Below are positions 1 through 9,790 of a stretch of 38,614 nt of DNA, one piece after another; the stretch's first letter is position 1, and each line of letters begins with the position of its first letter. Source of the DNA: an uncultured Bacilli bacterium (GTDB lineage Bacteria; Bacillota_I; Bacilli_A; RF39; UBA660). The translations under genes and the position numbers were made by a program. Below the pieces are notes generated by a model. It had not been told where the DNA came from. It made no database searches and worked only from the letters and a program-made list of their open reading frames with translations. The DNA lies in the NCBI GenBank assembly GCA_947626125.1, contig CANQRA010000006.1, positions 1 to 38,614 of the forward strand, given 5' to 3'.

Positions 1-630
1 CTTGTAGCAGCGGGTTTACATCCTAGTCCTCTTTCTTATGCTGATGTTGTAACATCTACGACACACAAAACTTTACGAGGACCAAGAGGAGGCATTATTT
101 TAACAAATAATGAAGAAATTGCTAAAAAGATTAATAAAATAGTTTTTCCCGGTATTCAAGGTGGGCCTTTAATGCACGTTATAGGTGCTAAAGCACAATG
201 CTTTTATGAAGCTTTACAACCAGAATTTAAAGAATACATGCAACAAGTAGTAAAAAATATTAAAGTAATGAGCGATGAATTTGTTAAAATGGGATATCAC
301 GTTATAAGTGGTGGTACAGATAATCATTTAATTTTATTAGATGTCAAAAGTGTAGGTATTACGGGTAAAGAGGCTGAAGAATTATTAGATACCATTCATA
401 TCACCGTTAATAAAAATACTATTCCAAATGAAACGGAAAAAGCCACTGTTGCTAGTGGTATTAGAATTGGAAGCCCCGCAATGACTACAAGAGGCCTTAA
501 GGAAAATGATTTTAAACATATTGCCCATATTATTGATGAGGCTTTAAAAAATAAAAATAATGAGGAAGCATTAAATAAATTAAAAGAGGAAGTGTTAGAA
601 CTTACAAGTAAGTACCCATTAAATTATTAA
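1..630 (+). CDS. glyA: Serine hydroxymethyltransferase (3' part, start outside window)
   Basis: Converts serine and tetrahydrofolate to glycine and 5,10-methylene-THF, a cytosolic PLP enzyme. The frame is open from base 1; the true start is upstream, so roughly the C-terminal half is present (209 residues visible). The PLP-lysine motif [14 protein letters not shown] is at visible residues 17-30 with the Schiff-base lysine at about residue 23, followed by FPGIQGGP and a C-terminal [11 protein letters not shown] substrate-binding segment, all typical of GlyA. It supplies methylene-THF for the thyA gene that begins 12 bases downstream, so the two are very likely co-transcribed. Identification is firm; only the 5' end is missing. 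Confidence 0.97.
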   Translation, partial: LVAAGLHPSPLSYADVVTSTTHKTLRGPRGGIILTNNEEIAKKINKIVFPGIQGGPLMHVIGAKAQCFYEALQPEFKEYMQQVVKNIKVMSDEFVKMGYHVISGGTDNHLILLDVKSVGITGKEAEELLDTIHITVNKNTIPNETEKATVASGIRIGSPAMTTRGLKENDFKHIAHIIDEALKNKNNEEALNKLKEEVLELTSKYPLNY

Positions 631-642
631 GGAGTGGTGAAG

Positions 643-1494
643 ATGTCTAAATGGGATAAAGAGTATATTGCATTATGTGAAGAAATATTAGAAAAAGGGG
701 TAAGAGTACCTAATAGAACAGGAATTGATACTATTAAAATACCCTTTAAATCATTTGAGTTTGATTTAGAAGAAGAATTTCCTATTTTAACAACTAAATT
801 TGTGGCTTTTAAATCTGCAGTTTTAGAACTTTTATGGTTTTATCAAGCTAAATCTAATGATGTAAGATGGTTGCAAGAAAGAGGCGCTAAAATTTGGAAT
901 GAATGGGAAATAGATGAAAATGGTCATTACCAAGATAGAACATTTCCTAAAGATTATGCCCATACCATAGGCACAGCTTATGGTTATATAGTCAATAAAT
1001 TTAATTTAACGGACAATTTAATTAAGAAAATTAAAGAAAATCCAACAGATAGAAGAATGGTTATGAGTTTATGGCAAGATGATTATCTTGATACAGCAGT
1101 TTTACCATCATGTGTATGGAATTCCATGTGGGATGTTACTGATGGCAAGTTAAATGCCATTGTAACATGTCGAAGTAACGATGTTCCTTTAGGCATGCCC
1201 TTTAATATTACTCAATATGCGGTTTTAGTACATTTAATTGCGCAAGTAACCGGATTAAAACCTGGTAAATTATATTATAATGCCAAGGATTTACACATTT
1301 ATGTTAATCAAATTGAGGGTATTCAAGAACAAATTCAAAGATATCATGAATTAGGGGATTTTGATGCTCCTGAATTATGGATTAATCCGGAAATAAAAGA
1401 CTTCTTTGCCTTTGATAATTCGAAAGAATTAAAAGACATCAAACTGATAAGATACAAACATCATGAAAAAATAAAAATGCCGGTGAGTGTATGA
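643..1494 (+). CDS. thyA: Thymidylate synthase, B. subtilis ThyA/phi3T-type
   Basis: Methylates dUMP to dTMP using 5,10-methylene-THF and releases dihydrofolate. ATG at 643 is chosen over in-frame GTG codons at 634/637 because GGAG at 631-634 lies 8 bases upstream. It is 283 residues long. The catalytic cysteine is C157 in LPSCVWNSMW, the arginine pair is TDRRMV (137-138), and CRSNDVPLGMPFN binds nucleotide. The catalytic stretch (SCV, not PCH) and the ending PELWINPEIKDF...YKHHEKIKMPVSV resemble the ThyA of B. subtilis and phage phi3T rather than the E. coli type. The stop overlaps the dfrA start by 4 bases (ATGA), indicating translational coupling. Confidence 0.95.
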   Translation: MSKWDKEYIALCEEILEKGVRVPNRTGIDTIKIPFKSFEFDLEEEFPILTTKFVAFKSAVLELLWFYQAKSNDVRWLQERGAKIWNEWEIDENGHYQDRTFPKDYAHTIGTAYGYIVNKFNLTDNLIKKIKENPTDRRMVMSLWQDDYLDTAVLPSCVWNSMWDVTDGKLNAIVTCRSNDVPLGMPFNITQYAVLVHLIAQVTGLKPGKLYYNAKDLHIYVNQIEGIQEQIQRYHELGDFDAPELWINPEIKDFFAFDNSKELKDIKLIRYKHHEKIKMPVSV

Positions 1495-1973
1495 TTTCAT
1501 TAATTGCCGCGGTGGGAGCTAATAGAGAAATTGGCAAGAATAACGTCCTTATTTGGCATTTACCATCGGATTTAAAATACTTTAAAGAAAAAACTTTAAA
1601 TCATAAAGTTATTATGGGGTATAATACTTATTTATCAATTGGCTCACCTTTACCTAAAAGAATAAATATTGTTATTGTTGATGATGCTAAGAAAATAAAT
1701 GATAATAGGGTAATTGTGTATACCAATATAGAAGAAATGATTAAAAAAGAAATTAAAAAGGGTGAAGAATGCTTTATTATTGGGGGAGCTTCGATGTATA
1801 AATATTTTTATCCTTTAGCAGATAAAATGTATTTAACCTTAATTAAAGCGACAGATAGCTTAGCCGATACTTATTTCCCAGCCTATGAAAACGATGACTG
1901 GAAAATAAATATGGGAGAAGAGCAGGAAGAAAATGGCATTAAATTTAATTTTGCCACTTTTACAAGAAAGTAG
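1491..1973 (+). CDS. dfrA: Dihydrofolate reductase
   Basis: Reduces dihydrofolate made by ThyA back to tetrahydrofolate with NADPH. It has 160 residues, the usual length for bacterial DHFR. Visible motifs: IAAVGANREIG at the N-terminus, IWHLPSDLKYFK with the catalytic acid at D27 (same position as in E. coli), MGYNTYLSIGSPLPKR for NADPH and substrate binding, and FIIGGASMYKYF near residues 101-112. It begins inside the last codons of thyA (ATGA overlap), so glyA-thyA-dfrA form a thymidylate-cycle operon. It would be the target of trimethoprim-type antifolates by family knowledge. Confidence 0.95.
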   Translation: MISLIAAVGANREIGKNNVLIWHLPSDLKYFKEKTLNHKVIMGYNTYLSIGSPLPKRINIVIVDDAKKINDNRVIVYTNIEEMIKKEIKKGEECFIIGGASMYKYFYPLADKMYLTLIKATDSLADTYFPAYENDDWKINMGEEQEENGIKFNFATFTRK

Positions 1974-2014
1974 CTCAAATAATTTATATTAATAAAGAGA
2001 GAAGTAGTGAATAA

Positions 2015-2590
2015 ATGAAAAATATAAAATTAATCGTTATTGAGGGACCCCAAGGAACGGGAAAAACAACTTTAGCTAATTATTTAAGAGAAAATATACC
2101 CGGCTCTAATTTATATCGTTTATCAGGTCAAAAAGATAAAAGCAAAACGGGAAAAAGTTTAAGTCAAAAAATGTATGAAGCTTTAATGGATTATTTAGAG
2201 AAAATGCAAGATATTCCTATGGATTTAATTTTTGATAGAACTTTTTTCACGGAAGAAATTTATGCTCGCTTAGGATATAAAGATTACTCGTTTACAGATG
2301 TTTATGAGAAACTAATGACAAGATTTAATGATTTAGATTTTGACATTTATTATATATGCTTGTATTTAAAAGATACAAATCTTTATATAAAAAGATTAGA
2401 AAGAGAATCGCATCATAATTATCAAGCCTTTAATCTTGATAATAGTGTTAATCAACAAAATAAATATTTAGAATTATGTGAAGAAATTGAAAGTAAATAT
2501 AAAAATATTAAAGTTTTAAAGTTAGCGATGGATGATTTTAAGGAATCTTATGAGAAAGTAAAAGAATTATTCGCAATTAATAATAAATAA
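2015..2590 (+). CDS. P-loop nucleoside/nucleotide kinase-like protein
   Basis: A 191-residue protein with a Walker A loop GPQGTGKTT at residues 11-19 and an acidic-Arg motif FDRTFFTEE near 73-81, followed by a likely lid region rich in K/R (IKRLERESHHNY). This is the layout of the thymidylate kinase/deoxynucleoside kinase superfamily, but I do not recognise the exact family. Position 41 bases after dfrA, in the same direction and before a terminator, suggests a role in dTMP or deoxynucleoside phosphorylation; that is inferred from context. The start has AGAGAGAAG upstream, a reasonable RBS. Confidence 0.7.
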   Translation: MKNIKLIVIEGPQGTGKTTLANYLRENIPGSNLYRLSGQKDKSKTGKSLSQKMYEALMDYLEKMQDIPMDLIFDRTFFTEEIYARLGYKDYSFTDVYEKLMTRFNDLDFDIYYICLYLKDTNLYIKRLERESHHNYQAFNLDNSVNQQNKYLELCEEIESKYKNIKVLKLAMDDFKESYEKVKELFAINNK

Positions 2591-2615
2591 ATGGACTTTT
2601 GAGCCATTTTTTTTT
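2589..2615 (+). terminator. Intrinsic terminator of the glyA-thyA-dfrA-kinase operon
   Basis: Stem AAATGG (2589-2594) pairs with CCATTT (2604-2609); after a bulged A, CT/AG extends it around loop TTTG. A run of nine T (2607-2615) follows. It begins at the final codon of the kinase gene. Confidence 0.75.
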
Positions 2616-2640
2616 ATAATTATTAGGAGGTTGTGATTTA

Positions 2641-3663
2641 ATGAATATTAATGATTTCGATTATGATTTAGATGAATCTTTTATTGCACAAACACCGCTT
2701 AAAAAGCGCAGTGATTCTAAATTAATGATTTTAGATAAAAATAATGGTGAAATTGAACATACTAAATTTTATAACATTAAGAATTATTTAAGAAAAGGGG
2801 ATGTTTTAGTATTAAATGATACCAAAGTATTACCAGCAAGACTAATGGGGAAAAAAGCTGATACGGAGGCTAAAATCGAAATATTATTATTAAAAAATTT
2901 AAGTGATGATGTATGGGAATGCTTAGCTAGACCTTTTAAAAGATTACATATAGGAACAGAAATAATATTTAGTGATGATTTAAAATGCATAGTAAAAGAA
3001 AAACTAACCGAAGGAATAGTTAGAGTAGAATTTATTTATCAAGGGATATTCTTAGAATTAATTGAAAAAGTAGGTTTAATGCCCCTTCCTCCTTATATCC
3101 ATGAAAAATTACAAGAACAAGACAGATATCAAACTGTTTACGCTAAATATTTAGGTAGTGCAGCTGCCCCAACTGCAGGATTGCATTTTACCAAAGAGTT
3201 ACTCCAAGAATTAAAAGATATAGGAGTTATTATTTGTTATGTCACTTTACATGTTGGAATTGGCACATTTAGACCCGTTGAAGTAGAAAATATTAAAGAA
3301 CACCATATGCATAGTGAGTATTATGAAATGAAAGAGGATGTAGCTAATATCTTAAACAAAGCGAAAAGGGAAGGAAGAAATATTTATGCTGTAGGGACAA
3401 CTAGTACACGTGTTTTAGAAACCGTAGCTAGTAAATATGGCACTTTTAAAGAATGTTTTGGCAATACGGATATATTTATATACCCTGGTTATCAATTCTT
3501 AGCTATTAATGGATTAATAACAAATTTTCATTTGCCTAAAAGTACTCTTTTAATGCTTGTGAGTGCTTTAGCGGGAAGAGAACATATCTTAAATGCTTAT
3601 GAAGAAGCTAAGAAAAATAATTATCGCTTCTTCTCATTTGGAGATGCCATGTTCATTAAATAG
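2641..3663 (+). CDS. queA: tRNA preQ1(34) S-adenosylmethionine ribosyltransferase-isomerase
   Basis: Adds the ribosyl moiety of SAM to preQ1 at tRNA wobble position 34, giving epoxyqueuosine. The 340-residue length is standard. Family motifs are visible: VLVLNDTKVLPARL (about 59-72), AAPTAGLHFT (about 178-187), HVGIGTFRPV, TTSTRVLE, and the C-terminal TDIFIYPGYQF...LITNFHLPKSTLLMLVSAL. AGGAGG at 2625-2630 lies 10 bases before ATG. The next step upstream in the pathway (tgt) follows after one inverted gene, and queH lies at 13029, so the window carries three queuosine genes. The stop codon abuts the stop of a convergent gene with no spacer. Confidence 0.97.
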   Translation: MNINDFDYDLDESFIAQTPLKKRSDSKLMILDKNNGEIEHTKFYNIKNYLRKGDVLVLNDTKVLPARLMGKKADTEAKIEILLLKNLSDDVWECLARPFKRLHIGTEIIFSDDLKCIVKEKLTEGIVRVEFIYQGIFLELIEKVGLMPLPPYIHEKLQEQDRYQTVYAKYLGSAAAPTAGLHFTKELLQELKDIGVIICYVTLHVGIGTFRPVEVENIKEHHMHSEYYEMKEDVANILNKAKREGRNIYAVGTTSTRVLETVASKYGTFKECFGNTDIFIYPGYQFLAINGLITNFHLPKSTLLMLVSALAGREHILNAYEEAKKNNYRFFSFGDAMFIK

Positions 3664-4104
3664 TTATCTGCGAATGCTATCTCTTGACCATAAATCAGTC
3701 GAGGTATAAAATTTAAGTTGTTCATTTAATAACTTTTCTAATCTTAATAAGTTTTTATCAAATAGATGAAAATTAGTCTTAGCTAAATATTTCATTTCTG
3801 GCATAGTATTAGCGCTTTCATAAATTTCTAATAATACCAAACAAGGGTCTAACATTTTTATGTAAAAATAGTATATTTCATCACCATTATTTAAATTAAA
3901 AATTTTTGCTGATGTCGTTAGTTTAGTCGCTAAAAAATCCATTAAAGTTAAAAAATTAGATGTATTATGAAAATATTCCCACCAATTACTTACCATAATA
4001 TCTATTTCATTGCATCTTTCAGGGGTTAATTTTTTAAATTTGGAAAATTTAATTTTCTTATAAAAATTATTAACATTGGCACAAGAATAAAAATATTGAA
4101 GCAT
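3664..4104 (-). CDS. Uncharacterised 146-residue protein
   Basis: I do not recognise the family. It is a mostly helical-looking, soluble protein with no membrane segment, a tryptophan pair (WWEYF, about 41-45), and a basic C-terminus. A GAGGGGG RBS lies 8 bases before ATG, and a consensus promoter (4136-4164) precedes it, so it is likely a real, independently transcribed gene. It splits queA from tgt and runs against both. Its TAA directly abuts the queA TAG, leaving no room for a terminator between the converging genes. Confidence 0.65.
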   Translation of the reverse strand: MLQYFYSCANVNNFYKKIKFSKFKKLTPERCNEIDIMVSNWWEYFHNTSNFLTLMDFLATKLTTSAKIFNLNNGDEIYYFYIKMLDPCLVLLEIYESANTMPEMKYLAKTNFHLFDKNLLRLEKLLNEQLKFYTSTDLWSRDSIRR

Positions 4105-4135
4105 TTTTAACCCCCTCTTTTTTAGATTATCTAAT

Positions 4136-4164
4136 AATTTAACTTATATCTTATTAAATGTCAA
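4136..4164 (-). promoter_or_regulatory. Sigma-A-type promoter of the 3664-4104 gene
   Basis: On the minus strand TTGACA (4164-4159), 17-base spacer, TAAATT (4141-4136). This is a full -35 and a 5/6 -10 match, 32 bases from the start codon. Confidence 0.75.
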
Positions 4165-4186
4165 GTCTTTTCTTAAGTCTTTTCTT
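4163..4186. repeat. Perfect tandem 12-bp repeat upstream of the 4136-4164 promoter
   Basis: AAGTCTTTTCTT occurs twice back to back (4163-4174 and 4175-4186), touching the -35 box of the minus-strand promoter and lying 68 bases upstream of tgt. The spacing (about one helical turn) would suit a repeated protein-binding site; function is unknown. Confidence 0.6.
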
Positions 4187-4232
4187 GCAAAAAGAAACAA
4201 AAAATAAAGACTTTTTCATAAAATTTTGATAA

Positions 4233-5675
<1,443 letters not shown>

Positions 5676-5679
<4 letters not shown>

Positions 5680-6041
5680 TCTTTACTTTTTTTATTTACC
5701 CCAACTAAACTACCAAATATACTGGTGGTAAAAAGTATTAAATAGTAAATAAGGGTAGAAAGATAAAATTTATTGCTAAATAAGATAATTTTCACTAAAA
5801 ACATTAAAGTAAGAAAAATAAGACCGATTATTACACCTTCAATTAAGCCCTTTTTCTTCCAAATACTTGCATTTATATAACTTAAAATAAAGAATAAAAT
5901 AATATTAGCAATAAATAAAATAATCGTCGTTATTCCACTGTTTAAACCTAAAAGATTTAAAAGACTTGTAATAAAGGTAAGCATTAGTTCCATGATTAAA
6001 AATATACTGGTTAATTTTAAATAATTTATTAATTTATTCAA
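5676..6041 (-). CDS. TIGR04086-like (YrzE-type) four-helix membrane protein
   Basis: About 121 residues with four hydrophobic segments and a KKK-SKD cytosolic tail. Length, helix count and the GLIEGVIIGLIF segment fit the TIGR04086 family (B. subtilis YrzE), whose gene also sits between tgt/yajC and the DUF421 gene in Bacillus. Here the gene is inverted. TTG at 6041 is proposed as the start because AGGTGA ends 5 bases before it; GTG at 6050 would overlap that RBS. The stop overlaps the stop of the 5368 gene by 4 bases. Role unknown; assignment rests on size, topology and synteny. Confidence 0.6.
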
Positions 6042-6115
6042 TCTAATCACCTAATTAATTAAATGATAATGTTTAAAAAAATATGAATATTACCATAATA
6101 TATTTAGGTGAGAAC

Positions 6116-6763
6116 ATGGAATTATTACAAGTATTATTTAGAACGGCTTTCTTTTACTTTTTTGTTTTATTATGTTACCGCTTAATGGGCAAAAGAGAAA
6201 TAGGGCAGTTGGGGGTCATTGATTTAATGGTTTCTATTTTAATTGCCGAATTAATTGCTATTTCGATTGAGAATATCAAAGATAGTATGCTTCTTACAAT
6301 CATGCCGATTGCTTTATTAGTTATCTTAGAAATTACTTTAGCTTATATTTCAATTAAATCCAGAAAAGTAAGAACCTTTTTTGATGGTAAACCTTCTCTT
6401 ATAATTGTAAATGGCAAAATTAATTATAATGAGATGGTTAAACAAAGATATAGTATGGATAACTTATTACTAAGTTTAAGACAAAAAGAAATTAAATCAA
6501 TTGAGGATGTCGAATATGCTTTTTTAGAGCCTAATGGTAAACTATCTATCTTTAAATATAATTTCTTACGTTTTCCGTCTAGTTATCCCATGCCTTTAAT
6601 CTTAGATGGTTCCTTGCAAAAAAAAGCTTTAAAAGTCCTTAATAAAAACGAAATGTGGCTAAAGAATGCTTTAAATAAAAAAGGATTAACAATCGAAGAT
6701 ATCTTTTACTGCTTTTATAAAAAAAATAAATTATATATCATAAAAAGAACTGATTTGAAATAA
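6116..6763 (+). CDS. DUF421/UPF0702 membrane protein (YrbG/YetF-like)
   Basis: A 215-residue protein with three N-terminal membrane helices (to about residue 80) and a cytosolic DUF421 domain. Family features are RLMGKREIGQLGVIDLMVSILIAEL after the first helix, DGKPSLIIVNGKINYNEM, and YAFLEPNGKLSIF. ATG 6116 follows AGGTGA at 6106-6111; the upstream in-frame ATG at 6083 has no RBS. In B. subtilis yrbG (same family) follows queA-tgt-yajC-yrzE, so synteny supports the call. Biochemical role is not established; family members affect spore and membrane properties. Confidence 0.85.
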   Translation: MELLQVLFRTAFFYFFVLLCYRLMGKREIGQLGVIDLMVSILIAELIAISIENIKDSMLLTIMPIALLVILEITLAYISIKSRKVRTFFDGKPSLIIVNGKINYNEMVKQRYSMDNLLLSLRQKEIKSIEDVEYAFLEPNGKLSIFKYNFLRFPSSYPMPLILDGSLQKKALKVLNKNEMWLKNALNKKGLTIEDIFYCFYKKNKLYIIKRTDLK

Positions 6764-6775
6764 AAATCAGTTTTT
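6748..6775 (+). terminator. Terminator overlapping the end of the DUF421 gene
   Basis: Perfect 9-bp stem AACTGATTT (6748-6756)/AAATCAGTT (6764-6772), 7-base loop, T-tract 6771-6775. The TAA stop codon (6761-6763) lies in the loop. Confidence 0.8.
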
Positions 6776-6777
6776 AG

Positions 6778-6807
6778 TTGACATCTAAGTGTTAAGTTAT
6801 ATATAAT
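6778..6807 (+). promoter_or_regulatory. Consensus sigma-A promoter for the 6839 gene
   Basis: TTGACA (6778-6783), 18-base spacer, TATAAT (6802-6807). Both hexamers are perfect; predicted start near 6814, giving a leader of about 25 bases. It lies immediately after the previous terminator. Confidence 0.85.
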
Positions 6808-6838
6808 TATATTGTAAATATAGAAAGTAGAGAGCAAT

Positions 6839-7609
6839 ATGGATAAGTTAAATAATTTATTACAGGAATTAGGGGTTTCGAAAGTAAGACTTTCAAAATA
6901 TTTAGGGGTATCGAGACAAATGGTTTATAATTATTTAGTCTTAGATAGCTTAGATAAATGGCCAAAAGAAAAGAAAATATTATTGCTTCAACTTTTAGAT
7001 TTAAAAGATGGTAGTGATAGTGAGCTTGATAGTATTAAAGTTGATACTGAATACTTAATGAATGTCGAGAAAAGACTTAATATTGGCGTTAAAAACGGCA
7101 CTGATTTAGAAAACTTTTTAGATTTAAAAGGTTTAGATAAAGAAAGTAAAATATTATTAAACGATATAGCTTTTTTACTAAAAGAAAAGTTAGAAGAAAA
7201 TAAAAATAATGATTTTTATGCCATTAAATATTTATATAGTTTATTACAATCAATGGATAATGTTCCCGAAATAAAGTATATTTTAGCTTATATGGCAAAG
7301 ACTAATGGCTTCATTAATTCCGAAGAATTTGCTTTTGATGAAGACCGACAATATATCTTTGAAAGCATATTATATGCCGCCCTAAATTTATACAATAATG
7401 GTGGGGCAAGTAAAAGTAAAGTTGCCGAAAACAGGAGGAAATTTGTCCAAGAAATAGAGGCCAAGAAAGAAGAAAAACTAGGCCGTACCCAACAATTAAA
7501 CACGATTAGAATCCAAGCTTTAAAAGAATTAGGTTATACCGAAATTAATGAGGGTAATGCGGCAGAAGTTTTTGAAAAAATTGCCGAGATTGAATCCAGA
7601 AAAGTATAG
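6839..7609 (+). CDS. Helix-turn-helix protein of unknown target
   Basis: A 256-residue soluble protein. Residues 12-33 (VSKVRLSKYLGVSRQMVYNYL) form an XRE/Cro-like helix-turn-helix; the rest is charged and helical, with a coiled-coil-like Lys/Glu segment near 208-220 and a C-terminal EIESRK tail. No enzymatic motif is seen. It has its own consensus promoter and lies 19 bases before a membrane protein gene, so the two are probably co-transcribed; a regulator paired with a membrane sensor would be a reasonable guess but is not shown by the sequence. Confidence 0.75.
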   Translation: MDKLNNLLQELGVSKVRLSKYLGVSRQMVYNYLVLDSLDKWPKEKKILLLQLLDLKDGSDSELDSIKVDTEYLMNVEKRLNIGVKNGTDLENFLDLKGLDKESKILLNDIAFLLKEKLEENKNNDFYAIKYLYSLLQSMDNVPEIKYILAYMAKTNGFINSEEFAFDEDRQYIFESILYAALNLYNNGGASKSKVAENRRKFVQEIEAKKEEKLGRTQQLNTIRIQALKELGYTEINEGNAAEVFEKIAEIESRKV

Positions 7610-7628
7610 AATAAAAAAGGTGAGTAAA

Positions 7629-8528
7629 ATGAAAAAAGAGCAAAAAAAGGAAGAAAAAAAAGTTAAAGTTAAAGAAGTAAAGGAAAAAAAGGTAAGGCTT
7701 AAAAAACCTAAAACCAAAAGGGATTGGGTATTAATTAGTTTATATGCCATATTAGCTATTTTAGTAATTTTCTTTGTGGTCTATAAAATCATTAATTGGA
7801 ATGTTCTTAGTCCAAGCAATAAAAGAGTAGTGGAATTACATGATTATTTTAGTACCGAGAATTTAGATTATTGTGATGGTTTATTTAATTATGGTGATGA
7901 AAAAATAACTTATGATAAACTAGAAAATCTTTCCCGATTATGTATTGCCTATCATAAATCAGATGTAAGTGGAGAAGAGAAGCTTACTTATGATGCTGGG
8001 GAAAAAGAATCAACTTGTAATGTAGATGGCATGATATTTAAAACAGATAAAGATTCTACTGAATGTACAGTAACAAAAATTAAAAGAGAGACAATTGATG
8101 ATACTTATAAAAAAATCTTTGGCCATGAAGTAGAAGATGAAGAATCATTTAAATTCGATGGATATAGTATATGTTATATGAAAGATGATGCCTATTACTG
8201 TGGTTCATCAGAATATTTTACAATTATATTAAATAGAGATATTTCTATTTATCGGGCAGTAGCTAAGGCATATAAAGAAAAAGATACGATTACAATATAC
8301 GATTATTTTGCAAGAATATCTAATAATGAATGCTATCAAAGTAATACTAATGGAGCAAGTAATGTTTTATGTAATGCACATTTAAATAGTTTTGAAAGCG
8401 ATTCATATAATGCTTTGAAAAAATATGGTACAACATTTAAAAGCGTTTATAAAAAAGCTAAAGATGGTACTTATTATTGGGTAAGTACAGAACCATACGC
8501 AGAACCTGGAGAAAAGAAAGAGTTATAA
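7629..8528 (+). CDS. Lysine-rich-tailed single-pass membrane protein with Cys-containing ectodomain
   Basis: A 299-residue protein. Residues 1-34 are strongly basic (repeated KEEKKVKVKEVKEKK), about 36-56 is one membrane helix, and the remaining 240 residues face outward with eleven cysteines, several in closely spaced pairs. ATG 7629 follows AGGTGAG at 7618-7624; an upstream in-frame start lies within the preceding gene and is rejected. I do not recognise the ectodomain. The gene is followed by a strong terminator, so 6839-8528 is a two-gene unit. Confidence 0.75.
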   Translation: MKKEQKKEEKKVKVKEVKEKKVRLKKPKTKRDWVLISLYAILAILVIFFVVYKIINWNVLSPSNKRVVELHDYFSTENLDYCDGLFNYGDEKITYDKLENLSRLCIAYHKSDVSGEEKLTYDAGEKESTCNVDGMIFKTDKDSTECTVTKIKRETIDDTYKKIFGHEVEDEESFKFDGYSICYMKDDAYYCGSSEYFTIILNRDISIYRAVAKAYKEKDTITIYDYFARISNNECYQSNTNGASNVLCNAHLNSFESDSYNALKKYGTTFKSVYKKAKDGTYYWVSTEPYAEPGEKKEL

Positions 8529-8535
8529 TTTAAAA

Positions 8536-8560
8536 GAGAAGTGCCCTACTTCTTTTTTTT
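8536..8560 (+). terminator. Terminator after the 7629 gene
   Basis: AGAAGT (8537-8542), loop GCCCT, ACTTCT (8548-8553), then a run of T to 8560. The stem can be extended with a G-T pair and A-T pairs. Confidence 0.8.
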
Positions 8561-8946
8561 AACCAAAAGAGTAGAGTGACTACTCCACTAAATAATTTAT
8601 TTATAATACATATACACACGCATATATCCTTATTATTATATTAATATAAGGATTATACGCGCATATATATCCTTATTTAATATTTTTAATAAGGTTATAA
8701 TAAATTAATCATTACAAATTAAATTTGGTTAATTAAAATTTAAATCTATTCGCAAATTAATTTTTGTTTTACTTTATGTGTTATTCATGTTAAAGTTTAT
8801 TTAACTAGGTAATTGTATGCTAAATTACAATAAAAATAAAGTAAAATATGTTTTGCATAATGTATATTATGTAAACCAAAACTTCGGAAAGATAATAGCA
8901 GATATAAATTAATACCCTTTTTCATATGTTTATATTGGTGAGGTAT
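8561..8946. other. AT-rich intergenic region with inverted repeats
   Basis: About 385 bases with no credible gene. It holds a small inverted repeat GAGTAG (8569-8574)/CTACTC (8580-8585) and a pair of similar hairpins (8619-8694, listed separately); the rest is AT-rich. A possible weak promoter for the ZIP gene may lie here, but no confident -35/-10 pair is visible. Confidence 0.5.
8619..8694. repeat. Two tandem hairpins sharing GCATATAT..CCTTATT
   Basis: Hairpin 1: ATCCTTAT (8626-8633) with ATAAGGAT (8646-8653). Hairpin 2: CCTTATT (8671-8677) with AATAAGG (8688-8694). Both are preceded by a CGCATATAT-like sequence, so a unit of about 38-45 bp is present twice. Neither hairpin is GC-rich enough or followed by T-tracts to be a typical terminator. 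Confidence 0.6.
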
Positions 8947-9693
8947 ATGAAAGTAATCTATGCTTTATTAGTTTCTTCTTTGGCAGGAATGGCAACTTTA
9001 CTAGGTGGGATTATTATCTTTTTCCATATTAAAACTACCCATATTCAGAAGTTTATTACTTTTTGTTTAGCTTTTTCCATTGCCATTATGATTGGTATAA
9101 GTTTAACCGATTTAATTCCCACATCTGTTTTTGAAATCCTTTATACCTATAATTTAGGGGCATTTCTTATTACAATCATTTTGTCGTTATTCTTAGGTTT
9201 TATCTTAGTCATTATTATTAATAAATTAATGAAAGATAATAATGATTCTTTATATAAATTAGGCATACTTAGCATGGTTGCTTTAATTATTCATAATTTT
9301 CCCGAGGGAATTGCTACTTTCATGGGCAGTATGCAAGATGTTCATTTAGGACTTAAATTATCCCTTGCCATTATGTTTCATAATATTCCCGAAGGTATTT
9401 CTATTGCTGTACCTATCTACTACTCTACTCACTCCAAAAGAAAAGCTTTACTATCTACCTTTTTATCAGGCCTTTTTGAGCCTCTTGGAGCCATATTAGC
9501 CTATCTCTTTTTAAGTAAGTTTATAACCCCTGTATTTATCTCTATTACCCTTCTTTTCGTGGCGGGGATTATGATTACCTTAGCTATTGAAGAAATGCTT
9601 CCGAAAGCTTTAAGTTATAAAGAAAATAAATATATATATTTAGGCCTTTTAATAGGTATAGGTCTCATTATTATTAATTTATTCCTTTTCTAA
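8947..9693 (+). CDS. ZIP-family divalent metal transporter (ZupT-like)
   Basis: Imports zinc or related divalent metals across the membrane. It has 248 residues with about eight membrane helices. The two metal-binding helices carry HNFPEGIATF (about residues 116-125) and HNIPEGISIAVPIYY (about 152-166), the hallmark of GufA/ZupT ZIPs, followed by SGLFEPLGA. ATG 8947 is chosen as GGTGAGG lies just before it; an in-frame ATG at 8926 lacks an RBS. Most ZIPs have a histidine-rich loop between helices 3 and 4; here it is short (MKDNNDS) and histidine-free. Transported metal is not determined by sequence. Confidence 0.9.
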   Translation: MKVIYALLVSSLAGMATLLGGIIIFFHIKTTHIQKFITFCLAFSIAIMIGISLTDLIPTSVFEILYTYNLGAFLITIILSLFLGFILVIIINKLMKDNNDSLYKLGILSMVALIIHNFPEGIATFMGSMQDVHLGLKLSLAIMFHNIPEGISIAVPIYYSTHSKRKALLSTFLSGLFEPLGAILAYLFLSKFITPVFISITLLFVAGIMITLAIEEMLPKALSYKENKYIYLGLLIGIGLIIINLFLF

Positions 9694-9790
9694 TATTTTT
9701 TAATGGCCAGAATTTACCAATAAATATTTTGACTTATAAGTATTAAAATGGGAATTGTGAGCCATAATATGATTAGGAGGGAAGATAATT

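Noticed and set aside
2784-2990. Minus-strand ORF inside queA
   Set aside because: Shadow of a well-defined gene, without RBS.
7288-7750. Minus-strand ORFs opposite the HTH and membrane protein genes
   Set aside because: Composition mirrors the lysine-rich coding strand; no RBS or promoter.
8569-8585. GAGTAG/CTACTC inverted repeat as a second terminator
   Set aside because: No T-tract follows on either side, and a stronger terminator is just upstream.
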